A DNA stretch of 64,000 nt. It comes from Corbicula japonica. Its lineage: Eukaryota > Mollusca > Bivalvia > Venerida > Cyrenidae. The position numbers and the translations under genes are program-made. The first letter of the stretch is position 1, and the number at the start of each line of letters is the position of its first letter. This document shows, in pieces, positions 26,101 through 41,100 of this stretch. Under the pieces are notes generated by a model. It saw only the letters and a list, made by a program, of their open reading frames with translations. It was not told the DNA's origin and made no database searches. The stretch is from contig JAZAYU010000002.1 in the NCBI GenBank assembly GCA_038501625.1, positions 18,652,053 through 18,716,052 on the forward strand, written 5' to 3'.

Positions 26101-29100
26101 AAATACAAACGATGTAGGAAATTGCAAGGTACTGCAAAAAAACTATCCAGGACGTCTTTGCTCTTTAGCATATTGAACAAAACTAAATTGGCAGTGTATG
26201 GCATACAATATGATATTTAACAGAAAAATAGCAGTTAGAGGAGACAGAACTCTCGACTTTTCGATTTGTTTGAAATAAAGGCAATTTGATATTGATAGAA
26301 AAACTATGGCTCAACATTTATGTTCAAACAGGAGTAATATTTACAAGTGAATGATAAAAGAAGAAATTTATGTAAAAAAAGAAACGATTCGATATGTAGC
26401 ATAAATAATGAAGTGACAAGGGAGAATGAAACTTGAACTGAAAAAGGGGGAATAACTTAAAATGTTTTTGAAAGAGTTGCAGAGTTTGTTGGAAATGGAT
26501 TAGATCATGACTGGGGACATTTATTTTTAGTTCCATATCAATGGCATTTAAATAATGTTACCGAATGAAACTTTAACGCAAACTCTGTGAAAAAGAGGCA
26601 TAACCTTAAAAATAGTGTAGGTCTTGGTGAAAGTGATGTAGATAATGATATTGAAAATGTGTTTCAAGTTTGCAGTTGATACCTGTGTTAGTTACAGAGT
26701 TATTAACCAAGTGCAAATAAACTTTAAGAAAGAATCTAAGTGAAAAGAGGCATAGTTTTAAAATAATTGTAGCATTTAGTTATGTGTCTTGATGGTTTGG
26801 TGATGATTATTATAGTGGCTATAATATTTAAAGTTTCAATTTGATATATTGAGTAGTTTCCATGTTATGGAACAAGCGCATATTTTCGAAAACACAAAAT
26901 ATAAGTGAAAAGGGGGCATAAATTGAAATATATTTGTAGTAAAGCTATGGGTCTGGACAGTGGTGTAGATTTTATGATGAATGTGTATTCCTAGTTTCAA
27001 TGTTACCCTAATATCCCAAATAGTTTCAAGGTTATGGGCGAATTGCATATTGTGGTTAACACAAAATAAAGCGACAATGGGACATATTTTGTAAAATACA
27101 GAAAGCAGAGTTATGGGTCTTGACATCAAGAAATGGCCGAGAGGCGGGAGACTTGGGCGACTTCTTCGCCCTCGAGCTTCAAATTTCGCCTTATTTGCTC
27201 ATCAAAGCGAAAATAAAGTCAACGGAATTTTCATAAAATCTGCAGTTCAACACCTGTTTTCCCATCGTATCATAACCAGAATGATTTCAATTATTAAAGT
27301 TTTGTGCCTTTTATTTTAACTTTTAATAACAGTTGGCTGCCGTTTTCTTAAACATTCAAAGACAAGTTCACACTTTCAAATCAAACTTCTCTCTGAAAGT
27401 TTGAGAAAACGACAGCCGATTGAAAATGGAGGTTAAATGCTGATTAAAATGCTTTTAAAAAGAAGTACGATGCTTTTTATCTGATCGAAATCGGTCCAGA
27501 AATTACCAAGAAATAAGCAAAAACCTTCCTGAATCGAGTGATTTTGTGTGTGCACGACATCCAAAAAGTCACGTGGTATAGCCGCCCGGAATAAAACTCG
27601 TCAAAGGAAGATTAAGCAAGCAAATACATCAGACAAATTTCTCTCACCTCAATAAGCTCTAATCGAATTTAAAAAAAAAAACGATTATTCGCTCAAAAGT
27701 AATGTCGACCCCAATAATTTGGACGAACACTATAATAACATCGTTTTTCGCGGATCTTTCGAATTTGATATTTGAAAGTGCTATGTTACTAACTTTCGTT
27801 CGAAATAGAATAATATTGCCTACCAATTTTAATTCCAATTACAGCTTTTATTGATATGTGTATTCATTTCATTTAAACGCAATAAATGGTTAATCACTCT
27901 TATCTCAATACCTTTCATTTCAGATTTACGCAAGCCAGAGTTATCTTATGACACTGTTCAGTCTGTAATACTTAAAGTATTGCCAACATTTGTGGATCAC
28001 ATGGACCCGAAGAAAATTACTGACCGTATGTTAGAGAGTAATAATTATCGCCCTTCAATACTCCGTGATATTATGGTATGTCCATTTTTCATGTCGCAAA
28101 TCTTCAAACTAAATCTTGCATATTGTTCAAGTTTTTGTTGTCATGTCTCGTCTCAATTGCGTATTACTAATTTTGTCGCTTGGGCTTAACATACTTAGGT
28201 ATTGTACCAATCAATCAATGCTGTTATCAATTGTATAGAATTTTAAAGACTGTTGAGCACTATACTTATATTTGTGTATATATTGAGTTGCACTTAATCC
28301 GGGACTAGTTGGCTTGGAAAGTAATATGCATTTCCATTTATGCTCATTATCAGGCTCAATCAATCAAATCGAGCCTATAATATTTTTACGTTTGTCTTGT
28401 TTAATGGTTTTCAAAGTTCCCCTTTCCATTTATTTACAAATATTCATATGTTCGATTATTTAAGTTTATTTACTTGAATTATGCATACTTAAATACTTTG
28501 TATTATTTGTCGTAATTTTTTAGCTGTGAAAGTTGAAATTTGATAAATTCAGGTTTATAATAATTACATTGAAAGTTCTATGTTCAATAAAAGGTCAATA
28601 AAACAGACTGTTTTTCTAGAGAGACGTTTTAAAAAATTAATTTGTTTTATTATTGGTTTGATTTGATGATACAAATTTACAAATAAAATATTTTATATAT
28701 CACTGTAATGACTTTCAATTAAAGTTTGACACAATTTCATGTTGTATAACATTTTAACTGTCAGTACTTACGTTTCTAGGATAACGTTAATACAAGCGAC
28801 AGAAATAGAAAACTGCTAGATTGGATCAGTAGAAGCGACGTTTCCGTGTATACGCATTTCAAACAGTGCCTTCTCGAGACAAAACAAATCAATCTTTTCA
28901 CATTGTTGGAGACCACAGAAAAAGACGGAGACACGAGAGAAATTACAACAAATATAAGGCAAAACACTATCCAGCTTAACTCTGAAGGAAACAAACTGTA
29001 CTCAGGTAATTCAAAAATATACAACATAACACCAAAATTATTGATATATTTTATCGATTATGCAATATAAACTTATATTACTTATTTTATGTCGTGACAT

Positions 29101-32100
29101 ATTTGTACAAATCTTCTGATGTATGTTTTATTTCTTTAAAACAATATGGACAAATATTTTAACTACTGTTATAGTAATGTGTTTACGGGGTTTATTTTGA
29201 ATTTAAATGGAATAATGGGGATGTGTAAAACTTAATGTATGCCGAAATAAAAACAAAGCAATTATCGATGTTTGCATCCATTAATGTCTTGTGACATTCG
29301 CAATTGCCATTAAATCAGCCATAAACATTGTTTTCCTTTTTCAAGTAAAAGTTAAGATCGAGCATCTACCAATGTAATTGCCTATTATGAAGACTTCACA
29401 ATATTGTGTGGTTAGCTTGGTGTTTTGCAAACTTTGAATAGTTTAACTGAATAATTGTGACTACGCTATATACCAAAAGATGGTGGTTAATGATTTCAAT
29501 ATAAATACCATTTTGTAAACGAATAGCTTTCAATCATAACAAACAACAGCGCGCCATACAAAATTCCCTTAGTTCACATCGTTACACCGGCACCAAATAT
29601 AATGATACCACAATATTGTCGGAATGTGGTGTAGTAACAATATTACACAATTCTGATAATAACAACCGTCGAATTTATTGATATATTTTACCTTTTAAGG
29701 TGACAACTTACATATTGATATTAGTTAATATTTTTAACAAGAGAAATTCTCTCTTCTATAGAATTAAAATTTTAGAAATGTTTTATTATTATATTTCATT
29801 AAGCCCAATGGTAAGACATAACGTTTCTTTTATAAATAATATTGCTTCTTTATCATGTTTATCAAACAAAAAATACGCGTTGGTGGATTTGCTGTTACAA
29901 AAACTTAATAATATTTGTTGGAAAACAATCTTGCAAGATACGTTTAGTATTGTTAAACGTTCTCTTGAAACAGAAAAGTAAAATCCTCCACCAAAACTCA
30001 TTTTCTTTAGACCAAGATTCTCAAGTTCTAAATATATCTCAAATCGACTCGACTTAGTTGTGGCAGTATGGATTTTTATCATTCGATGTGTCTTACGTTT
30101 ACTTTATAGAATATATCTGAAAATATAACACAACCGATTTTTTAGAACTTGTGGCGAAGGCTGATTTGAGGGATAAACAAATCATATGTCTAGAATTCGA
30201 GAACATTGGAGCACCTGTATGCAGAGCATTGCTCGAGAAGAAAATCAATTTGCAGTTGAGATATAACACTAATGATGAAAGTCAAACCTGTCTTCAAAGA
30301 CCACTTTCATACAAATCAAAGAGGTCGTTGAAAGCAGATTTTCATTGTTCAAGTTGTCAGTGGAAAAGAACTGGCCTTTATTCAGAGGTAGTTTTCATTT
30401 GTAAGTGGTACATGTATATAGTAGAGATTGGCCTGTCTATTGATTTATGTATGTTAAAAATTGTCGAAACATTCATATTATAAGTATAACAAAAGTTATC
30501 GGTCATGCATATTGCAATATATGTCCAGCTGCCTGTATATATTTGTGTTATTAACTATCATCTACCATGTTGTATCTCACCCTCATTTCCCATGTTTCAC
30601 CTCTTTATATCAAATATTATATATCTCATATTTATATTTCATACTTATATTTCATCTGCACATGTGCATATGTTAATTGTTTATTGCTATAATCACAGAA
30701 AAAGGAAATAAAGAGAATATATATATATCTGAAAATATAACACAACCGATTTTTTTAGAACTTGTGGCGAAGGCTGATTTGAGGGATAAACAAATCATAT
30801 GTCTAGAATTCGAGAACATTGGAGCACCTGTATGCAGAGCATTGCTCGAGAAAAAAATCAATGACTCGAAACCAAAAGATGACACAGGTTTGACTTGGAC
30901 AATCGATACATTTTTGAATAGCAAAAGAGATATTATTGAGAAAATAGACTCCCACGTTTTAAAACTTGGAATAAACAATATCTTTCCTAAGGCAAAACTA
31001 GATTCTTGGGGGTTTTCGCTCTTCTGTCATATCTTGATAAATACTTGTGAAATGACACCTTCTCTAAGACACTGCTTGGAATGGTTGCTCGAACAACGGG
31101 AAAATGTAAGCCAGTATAACGACGAGAATCAAAAGCGTAAATTAAGTAAGTTAAGAAAACATTTAATGATTATTGCGGCCGAGACAGAAGACGATGACTT
31201 GATCAAGACAGTTGAAGAACGCCTTTCCCGGCTGGAAAGAGGCGTGTTTCCTGATACCGACTGTGAGGTGATTGATACATCACTACAACGTACAAAAGAA
31301 GAGCTTATAGAAGAAATAAAATGTAACAGAGCTTCGATTGATAGCTGCATACAAGGGCAATCAGAAGTAAAAAACGACATTATAAAAGGTATTGCATTAA
31401 CATTGTCATTAAAAGTTTTAATAAGACGAAAAGGACTATCAAGTAATAATAACGTAGTCGTTATTTCCACGTTATATTCATTTTTACTTACTTTTACTTA
31501 AGTCAAATACTTCGTCGTTAATTTAACTTCTGTAGTATAGTTCTTGCTGATTGAACTCCAGATGCTTTGGCAAAGCAAGGTCTTCGCCCACCTACCCATT
31601 GTGCTTGACAGTTTTATTTACTATTACATTTTGTGCACGTGTGTGCTTTTGATACTCAATTTCAAGTTGGTTGTTTGAAAGTTAATTCACATGGACAACT
31701 TGTCTTAATCAGTATCCAAATCTGACGGGGGAGGTTAAAGCCCTCGGTGCTTTTTTCAATTCCAATTTTCTTTATTGCTTGTGCACATGTAGTCGTTTGA
31801 GTATGATCGTGTTTCCTGAACGCTATTCCTCATACACAAATTTTAGTTTTTCTTGCAATTTAATAAATAAATATTTGTTGTTGTTGTTGAGAACTAATGC
31901 ATTTGTTATAGAGAACTAAGTCATTTGTTATAGAGAACTAAGTCAAATATCTGAATGTACAGAATGTAAACGTTTGTTTGTTTGTTTGTTTTTTGTTTGA
32001 AAGAATTATTACCTACTACCGTATAATGGGGTTTTTTCGCGAGCATAATATTTTCGCTATTTTCGCGACCGTCGTGAATTCGCGAAAATAACAAACGCCA

Positions 32101-35100
32101 AAAATTCCCGACTTTATTTTCGCGAAGTGCACTATAATGCTAGACTGACGTTGCTATTTCTTTATGTTCTGGGTTAATCGAGTATATCTCATAGTGCACA
32201 AATTTAGAACTCGGGCAGAGTAGATATGTACCGATACAATTAAATGTTCAGGAGTTGAAAATATTGGTATTTTGATAAGCGTGGGGATTATTTAATTCTT
32301 TCAAAATTTGCTGCATAATTATCGCTTCATTACGTCTATATTTGCGGTGGTCACGGTTTTTATTCCGTCGATAAAAACATAAACACTAATTGTTATTAAA
32401 ACGGATGTCAATTATTCTGAGGGGAATTTGGTTTATAACAGTTTGATAAAATACCACTGTGAAATGCACAGCTTTCGCCTATTAGCAAACACTTCTTCTT
32501 ATAATAATTTGTTTTTACAGGTACATTTGCTGGTACCGGATTACAAGAAATATAGCAGTATCAATGCACTGTAACAGTAAAAAACGCAAAATTAATTTCT
32601 GCGGACGCAAATTCGCTAAAATTACAACCGCGAAAATTTAAATTATAGCAAAATCGCGAAAATTTTCGATCGCGAAAATAACCCATTATACGGTATTTGT
32701 TTCGTTGCAATAACATTTTCAGGCTCTGAGCAAATTGGAAAAAAACTTGACACGTTAATAGCAAAAGTGGAACAGCTGGAAAATAACAACAGTCAAAAAA
32801 GAAGAGAACAGTCCGTCCCGGGTTAGAGTCTGCTATTTTTTTATTCTTATAATTATACATGTATGTTTCATATACAATTTAACATCTAAATATCATCGCT
32901 GTTGAGATGATTCAACACGACCGATAACGTTTATTTCTGCCTAGCACCTTCCATAAATAACAACAGATGGAAAGGGAAATGTGAAAGCCACCGAACATGA
33001 CAAATATGAAAATATTTGTTTGATTGAGCCTTTTCATGAGCAGTAATGGAAATGCAAATGACTGCCCACGCTGCTAGCCCCGGGTTGAACGCGACGAGTT
33101 TTTATACATGTAAAGTGTACAGAGTTTATCTATCCCAAACGATCTTATGCATACGGCGGTGAACATGAAACCTTCAGTTCGGTATTTTTAGATTAATATC
33201 ATTTCATGTTCAGCGGCATAAAAAGGTATAATCGGTTTTCCCAAAAACGTTCATGCCATTACCATTTCAAGTATCCGTACAAATTTTAAATATATTTCTT
33301 AATGTTATACTTTCTTAACCGCCATGATGTTTGAGAAATGATTATGCATTGTTTGTTTCAGCAACTACAACAGTCAAAATTCTAGTGAAAGGAAGTGAAT
33401 CAGAACATAACATCTGTAGTCAACTTGTGCGGGCATTCAGGTGTCGCGGAACTTCTCAGTTATCAAACGCGGTAAACGAAGTCTGCACACAATTCCAGAG
33501 TAAAGACTGGACGGTCATAGATGCCAAAGTTGGATGTATTGAACTTTATATCCAATGCTCCTCGGTATTATCTTTGCTCACCTTGCTGAGAGACTACGTG
33601 AATGGAAATCTAGATATATACCTTGAACCACTTGAAAAAGCAGCTCGATTGTTAGACGGATGCGCAGATATTAAATTCGAGACATTTTTTCACGCAGAAA
33701 CTGTTTACAATATCTTATCTTCTATAGGTAAGAATGTTATTTTTTTCTACTTATCTACGGCATTAAAATTTGTTTTGGTATCGTTTGTATAAAATTGCAT
33801 AGCATAGAAGAGTGTTCAAACATTATGAAATAGATTTTCGTATATCCCTATCATTGACATTTTAGCTCGACTATTCGATGAAAAGGAGAGCTATCCTACT
33901 TACCCGGCATCGGCGTCGGCGTTCGCGTCGGCGTTCGTTAAACAAAATATGAAGTTGGCCCATATCTGAATTTACTTGAGATATCACTTTAGAACTTCTA
34001 ATATAATAATATTTTCCATCATAATACAGCATACATCATTACCAACAAGACCCATAACTCTGATCTAATATCTTTCTTCACTTCGATTGTGTGTACAGCA
34101 AGGTATCCAAGTCCCATAACTTTGAAACTACCTGACAAATTGCTTTAAAACTTAAATAACATTCACTATCAGTATTTACATAATTATCAACAAGACACAT
34201 AACTCTACCAGAAATTCTTCTGGAAGTTTTGCCTTTTTGCACAGATTTTACATTAACCAAAATATGCAATGGGTCCATAACTTTGAACTACATAAGATAC
34301 ATGTATCAACTTGAAACTTAGAATATATAATCATCATAAGTTTTACCATAACCACCAAGACCAATAACTCTGCTTCAATAATTTTAGCTTATGCCCCCTT
34401 TTCACTTAGATTTTGTGAATACTTCCGATAGAATGGGAACTTATACAGATATCAATTTCAAACTTGAAATACATTTCCCCATCTACATCACTGTCTCGAA
34501 GACCTATATTTTTTTAAAGATATGCAACTTTTTCACTTATTTTTATGTAAAAGAATTTATTCTGTCACGTAATTAAAATGATTGATATTGATATTGTAAT
34601 AAAAAAATGTCCTCATCATAAAATATTTTGGGGACATTAAAGCCCCAGCCCTAAACTTAAAGCCACAATAAACTTGCCGAACAGCATATTTTTTATTAAC
34701 CAAAACATTTTAGATTTCACCTGTATGAATAATAACACAAAAAATAAACCTTACAATAAGAAAAGGGTATTATCTTATTGATTTACAGCATGTTTCGGCA
34801 ACTCTCGGCAGGCGAAGGTCGCTAATTATACAGAATGACGTCACTTCGTTCTTACGGCCCACTTACGGAAAAAACCGATAACTTTTCGCCGAGTGAGTGT
34901 AAACATTGGTTAGTAATTTTGTGGGCTACAAAAATACTATTCGGACAGGTTCTCAATGATTGGGGATTATTTGAGGACATAAATAGTTGGTCATTTATAC
35001 TTTCTTTTGAAAAGGGTCAACGTGGTTAATTAATTTTCACAATGAAAAAAAAAAACGTTTTGGCAAGTTTATTGTGGCTTTTAGTAAGAATGTACTATTG

Positions 35101-38100
35101 AAAAATCATATTTGTCCATATAGACTCCAATATATAAACTCTCTAACAGAACACAAAAGGTCCGATCGAATTCTTTCTTACAGACGTGATTTTCAATGCT
35201 GTTGTTAAATTATAGTTAACGAACTCTTAAGAAGCTAAATATAATGGAGCTATATTTAGCACCGACTAAGAGACCACTTCATGCGCGATCTAGATATTTG
35301 TGACGTTTCGGAAATCCTACTTTCGCTTTTAGTCGCGCGGACCAAATTTATTTAAGTAAATTAAAATTTTATTAGCCCGAACTAATGCTGTAAATTTGTG
35401 CCTATAGTTCCAAATACATGTAATATTTCATACAAGAGCGGTGACATTGAAGTTATGCCGCTTTAAAGAATTATTTCTGTTATGAGAAATCAATTTGCTA
35501 CCTTAACATTCACTTCTTTATGTATTTCCTGTTCGCAAATAATTGTTTGACCATATTTATTTCTTTTTTATCTTTAACATGTTTAAATTGCATTTATTTA
35601 AAACGAATTGAATAGTCGAGCGTGTTGCCTTCTCGGACAGCACTTGTTGTAGATGCAGTTATAATATTCCTGTTAATGAATTGGATAGTAAATCATTGAT
35701 GTTTTCATTATCGACCTACTCATGTTTTGGGGTAGTTTTTTTAAATAGTTTGAGCGATGTTCATAAAGTTGATTTAATTATCCTAGATAATCAAGCTTTT
35801 GCTATTGCTATGTCACCATTAGGATATTCATGATTTTTCAATTTGTCTTTGGCGTCTATCATGTCTACTGTTGTACGCACGATATTATTTTGAAATAAGA
35901 TTTTATTCTGTTTATTTACGCCTATTGTTTTTGCGCTTAGTAAAATCTGAGGCCCATACGCCTCTAGTCATGGAATTGTATCAGTCGCAAAATACCAAGT
36001 ATATATCTTTCTAGATTTTCAACAGTTTGAAATGAAATCGAACGATGTATACGCAGAAAATCCAGATCATGGACCAAATAACAGTACAAATACAGCTGAT
36101 GTTGCATTTGTAGAAGTGATAAATGTTCAAGGGTCAGATCTAGATAACCTTAAAGTAGCGTCGGACGAGGGGAACGATTTGCCAGAAGAGAATTCCAATT
36201 CGAAGACTAGATTAGTATTGTTGGGGTTTAACTTCGGTAATGATTCAGAGAAAGGTTTGTATGTAAAACGTTTAGGCATTTTATTATTAAAATAAAAATT
36301 TCTAAAGAATTTTAAAAACTAAAATTTATATGTGTAATTGCAGTTGTATGTCTTTTCCTAATTATTGCTTAATTACAACAACTACTTTTTAATTGTGCAA
36401 CTGTGTTTATTATGAAGATATTAGTTCGGAAAAATATCGTGAGCAATAATTATATGCATCCATTTAAATTAATTATTGAAAGTTTCCGTTATTGCAGTTA
36501 AAAATAACATACCTGATACAAACGGACACAAGGAAAGCTTAGAGCTAACGGAGTATCGTTTGGGGCACTCACCGACATCGGCTATGTCTGATTCCGGATC
36601 TCAAAACGCAAAGCCTACTAGGCTAAAAAGTTGTGACGAGTCCCGTTATCCAGTCAAGGTACATGATCAGTATTAAGGCGTGCTTCGACCAAAATCATGT
36701 TTTAGATTAATTTGTCTCCCTAGTGTCGTTACAACAATTGTTACTGGATATTGAAATTCAAAAAGGTTTTACTAAATGAAGCCAACTAGTTTGAGTGGCT
36801 GCGCATTACCCCTTAATTGCTTTTCAGAGGTGAAAGGGCATCTCCAGAAATACTAAAACAGTTTTGGTTACACTGCAGGCTATTAATTTTAGACATGGCG
36901 AGCGCCCGAAGTCGCTAACTCCAGGCTTGAACACTGGGTCGCGCTGTGATAATTTTGTGTTAAATGACATATGGAAACGATGTTTCACTTGGGCAGTAAA
37001 TTTAGAATGATTAAGTATCTCTATTGCAATGTCCAGTTTCTGCCATCTACCGGATAATATCTAGTTATTTATTTAAACTTTGCGAACTGAAAGCATATCC
37101 ATGATATCTCAGTCGTAAAAAAAATTTAAACTAAATTTGGAAATGTACGCTAAATGCAGACCAATGGTAATGGATTGTTTAATATAAAAATACTAAATAA
37201 GTAATTTACATGAAACGTTTGAAACAGGGGTATCGGTACTAGTTGTTAGTGTTAGGAGAAGCGCTTTGAAAGTGTCATCGCCGATACCCAGATTTTATTC
37301 AGAAATGCAAATGCAGTTTAAACACGCTACTGTGAAGCAAGGTTCCAAACCAACGTTTTATGGAGATATGATTTCTAAATAAAAGAAAATAAAAGGTTAT
37401 ATAATTTCTCCACATTATTTGTAACAATTATCTGCTGTAAATTCAAAAATGGTATTCTAAAGCGCCCTGCATGCTTTGTGCTTAACCCATCTTCACGTGA
37501 TCGCTTTGTTTCCAGGAGTTTAAGAGTTTTCGAAGGTTAATACATGTTTTAGAAATATTTTTCAAAGAGAATGTAGACGAGTTCGACCAGTTCCTTTTAT
37601 TCCTGCCATCGTGGTATTGCTGTTTTAACTCCGTGTGCTCCGGTAATTTCTGAATGTAGTTATTCCTGGTTATTTGTACTGCGCTTAAAAGGGTAATACA
37701 ACAACTTTCGACAAATGTTCATGTCATGTTGCAATGACTAATTTTAATCAGAAACAAATATTGAGATTAAATTTTAATAGAGAATAACTTCTGGCAGAAG
37801 AAAGCTTTCATTTTGATATTGGTCGCACGCGAGAAGATCATAGTCACTAAAAATATCAAGATTCATAACGATGTCATTAGTAAGCAAGGCGTTATAGTTA
37901 ATTTGATTACGTCGCGTTCTTATTCACATCAAGATTTTTGTTTCATTTTGGTTATTCAGGATCTTATTTAACTGAATCTCAATGTTCGGGCAAATGGGGC
38001 AAAATATAAGTATGTTGTTCTTAACTTTGTTTAGACCCGAGGCATTACAATTTTGATAGTTTAGAGCAAATCAAATTTTTGACCAAGTCAATGTCAGTCG

Positions 38101-41100
38101 TTCTAAGACGAAATGTGCTCAAAAGCTCCTCGCAATCGGGCTTGTAAAACATTAGGTTCGCGTGTGGCGTTGATGTATGTACGCTGCTAGCGTATTAATG
38201 TTAATTATGTTGTGAGATTGCTTTTGTTTTTCACAACAAATGTGCATATTTTACAGTTTTATTCATAGTACATATAAATTAAAACTTGAAAACTAGAAAA
38301 TATGCATATCAGAAATCGCCTCATTCAGAAGACAAAGCCTCCTCGCACAGCCAAAACGCACAGTGGATGAGAGAACATGGATTATAAAATGACCATTTCA
38401 AAACAAAATGATATCACAAACAAGAGATATTTGATTTTTCTTGTACTTCAGAACCTTGTGGAAACGACGAGTTCTCCAGACTTAAAGGAAAATGGAGAAG
38501 CCATGCATATGGAGAGGCCAGCTGATTTCATCAAAGATGATTTAGTAGGTTTTTGTGTTATTCAAAGATGGATGTCCGCTATGTGACTGATATAAGCAGT
38601 TTATCATTTGTTTAAATATCCAAAGACTTGTTTCAGTTGTTGTTAGCAGTTTTAGAAGGTCAGTTTCAGTATTACTGGTCTGTCTGTGGGCAACCAGAAA
38701 TTGTCTTTACAAAATGTGCACATTTGATCCGCAAGCTAGATAAAACTTGTAAACAAACTTGGCATCATACATCATTTTAAATTTAAACGCAACATTGTTG
38801 TGAGTGTTTGCTTAATTTTTATAATTTGTATGAAAGGTATTAGCTATCCATTTTAAAGTTAAAAAGTTAAAAGCCGAATTTGATGGGTTTGAATATAAAA
38901 GAGATTAATGTATACGAAATTGTATATTTTTTCAAAATACCTTAGTTAAAAATTTAAAAATTTATAAGGACAAAACATTGAAACGAACCTAAATGTCATT
39001 TAAATTGAAAACTGAGATAAAAGTCATCTTAAGAATTTTATTTGTAATAACAACAAGAAGCTCAATCTGTTTCTTTTATCCATGTCATTCATTTCTTGCT
39101 AATTTTACTTCAGGGGCTCTTGCCTCGGTAAGGTCATTGAATACCCAACCTGTTTGCATGACAATTGCTTTTTAGCTAGACTACTCGAAGAACAGGAGAC
39201 TATCCTACTCGCCTCGGTGTCGGCGTCGGCGTCCGTTAAACAAAAATGCACTTTGGTCCATAACTTGAAAAGTACTTACGATATCAACTTGAAACTTGGA
39301 ATATATATTCACCATCAAATTCTACATCATTATCAACAACACCCATAACTCTGCTACATATATTTTTTCAAGTTATGCTTCTTTTTCACTTAAATTTTGT
39401 GTTAAGGAAAATATGCTCTTTGGTCCATAACTTATAAACTACTTGAGATATCAACTTGAAACTTGGAATATATATTCACCATCAAATTCGACATCATTAC
39501 CAAGAAGACCCATAGCTCTGCTATCAAAGTATTTCAAGTTATGCCCTTTTTTTCTTAAATTTTGTGTTAAGCAAAATATGCATTTATCCTAGTCTCAATA
39601 ATTCGACTGCAAGCACAGACCCATTATCATGCTGACTTTTCACAGATATCTGTCCTTTACGTCTCAACCAAAATAGACCAAAACTGTGGTGGAAATCGGC
39701 GAGGGTTAAGATTTTTAAGAACCCGAGTTTTACTGTTTTTTTCCTTAAAATCTGTACACAAGCATGTTCACTTATTGTTTTAAAACACATCTGCGATCAA
39801 AATAAATACTAAAATATTATATTTTGTGAAAAATTTCTGTTAAACCCATTACCGTTTTATCGCCGTCTCAGGTTTACATCGCCATGCGGGGCGGAGCTTC
39901 GATCCAACACGCTAACCAATGAAATTAAGATCTTTCTTCAAAACAATTATGTACAATAAAGGAGGGTGTACGCGGTAAATATATTCGAAACGTGAAATTT
40001 ATGTATGATTTCTTGCGTGTTTATTAAGCAGAAAGAAGAATTGCAACTGATTTATATTTTCATTTACGTTATATTAACGATTTAGTTCTAAACCGGCATT
40101 CTGGTTACAAAATATAGCTTTAATAAAGAAAGAAATAATCTGACAGGGGTGGAGATGGTAGGCTGTGATCGGTGTTTTTCTTGTGCATTATGATGATATG
40201 AACAAGCCTGTATTTTCGTTTATCAACTGTTACAATAAAAACTACAACAAACTCAGAGCATTTTTAATAAAGTATATACAACAGTGATCAAAACTTTCAA
40301 GACTGTAATTCGTCGTACAGTTTTATTTCTTTACTCTGACCAATTTGACTCTATAACTGAAAGTATTTACATGACAACATTTAAAGCGCATCCCGTTTCG
40401 CCTTGTCCAACCTTTTTTGACAACTTCTTAATTCTATTTGAAAATTTTGTGTAGTTTATTTTTGTCACTGACGAAACTTTAGGAAACGATTTGTGGTATC
40501 TTCCGCTAATATTTCTAGTCAGCTTTTCGTCTTTCAATAGAGTTGCGAAAAACTTCAGGTCTTCAAGCCTGTCATTATGTAACTGTTGCACAAGTTGTGC
40601 AGCTGTTTGTGTTTGTTGTAACACTTTCGCCTACCTGGCTGATAGATGTTCAGTGAGCGTTGGTCAACAGGTTACTCACCGGAGTTTCTATGGTTTAAGG
40701 AATTATATTTCCTCCTCGAGATCGACAAGTTATATCTAATTAATTGCTAAAGATTTAATTGCTTGGCAGTTTATGGAAAAGGTGATTGATTTCATCACGA
40801 GGATGGTCAGTCGCTCTTTCGTATAAAAACCGGGCTAAATTGATAGTACTTCGCGCTGTTCTTTACTTTGCATGTAAGATTCCCTAGTTAGCGTCACGGG
40901 AGTGCAAGCAAGACTCACGAATCGAGTCTTTCAAAAACCGTATCGGGTTTTATATTTTATCTTAATAATATACAGTGGAATAAACATTCTAGGAATTGTA
41001 AAATTACTTGGATAGTTTTAACAGCGTTTGAATGTTTTGCTGAATTATTTTGCAACTTGTAACAACCACTATACGATCACGAAATAATCATTGGAAATAT

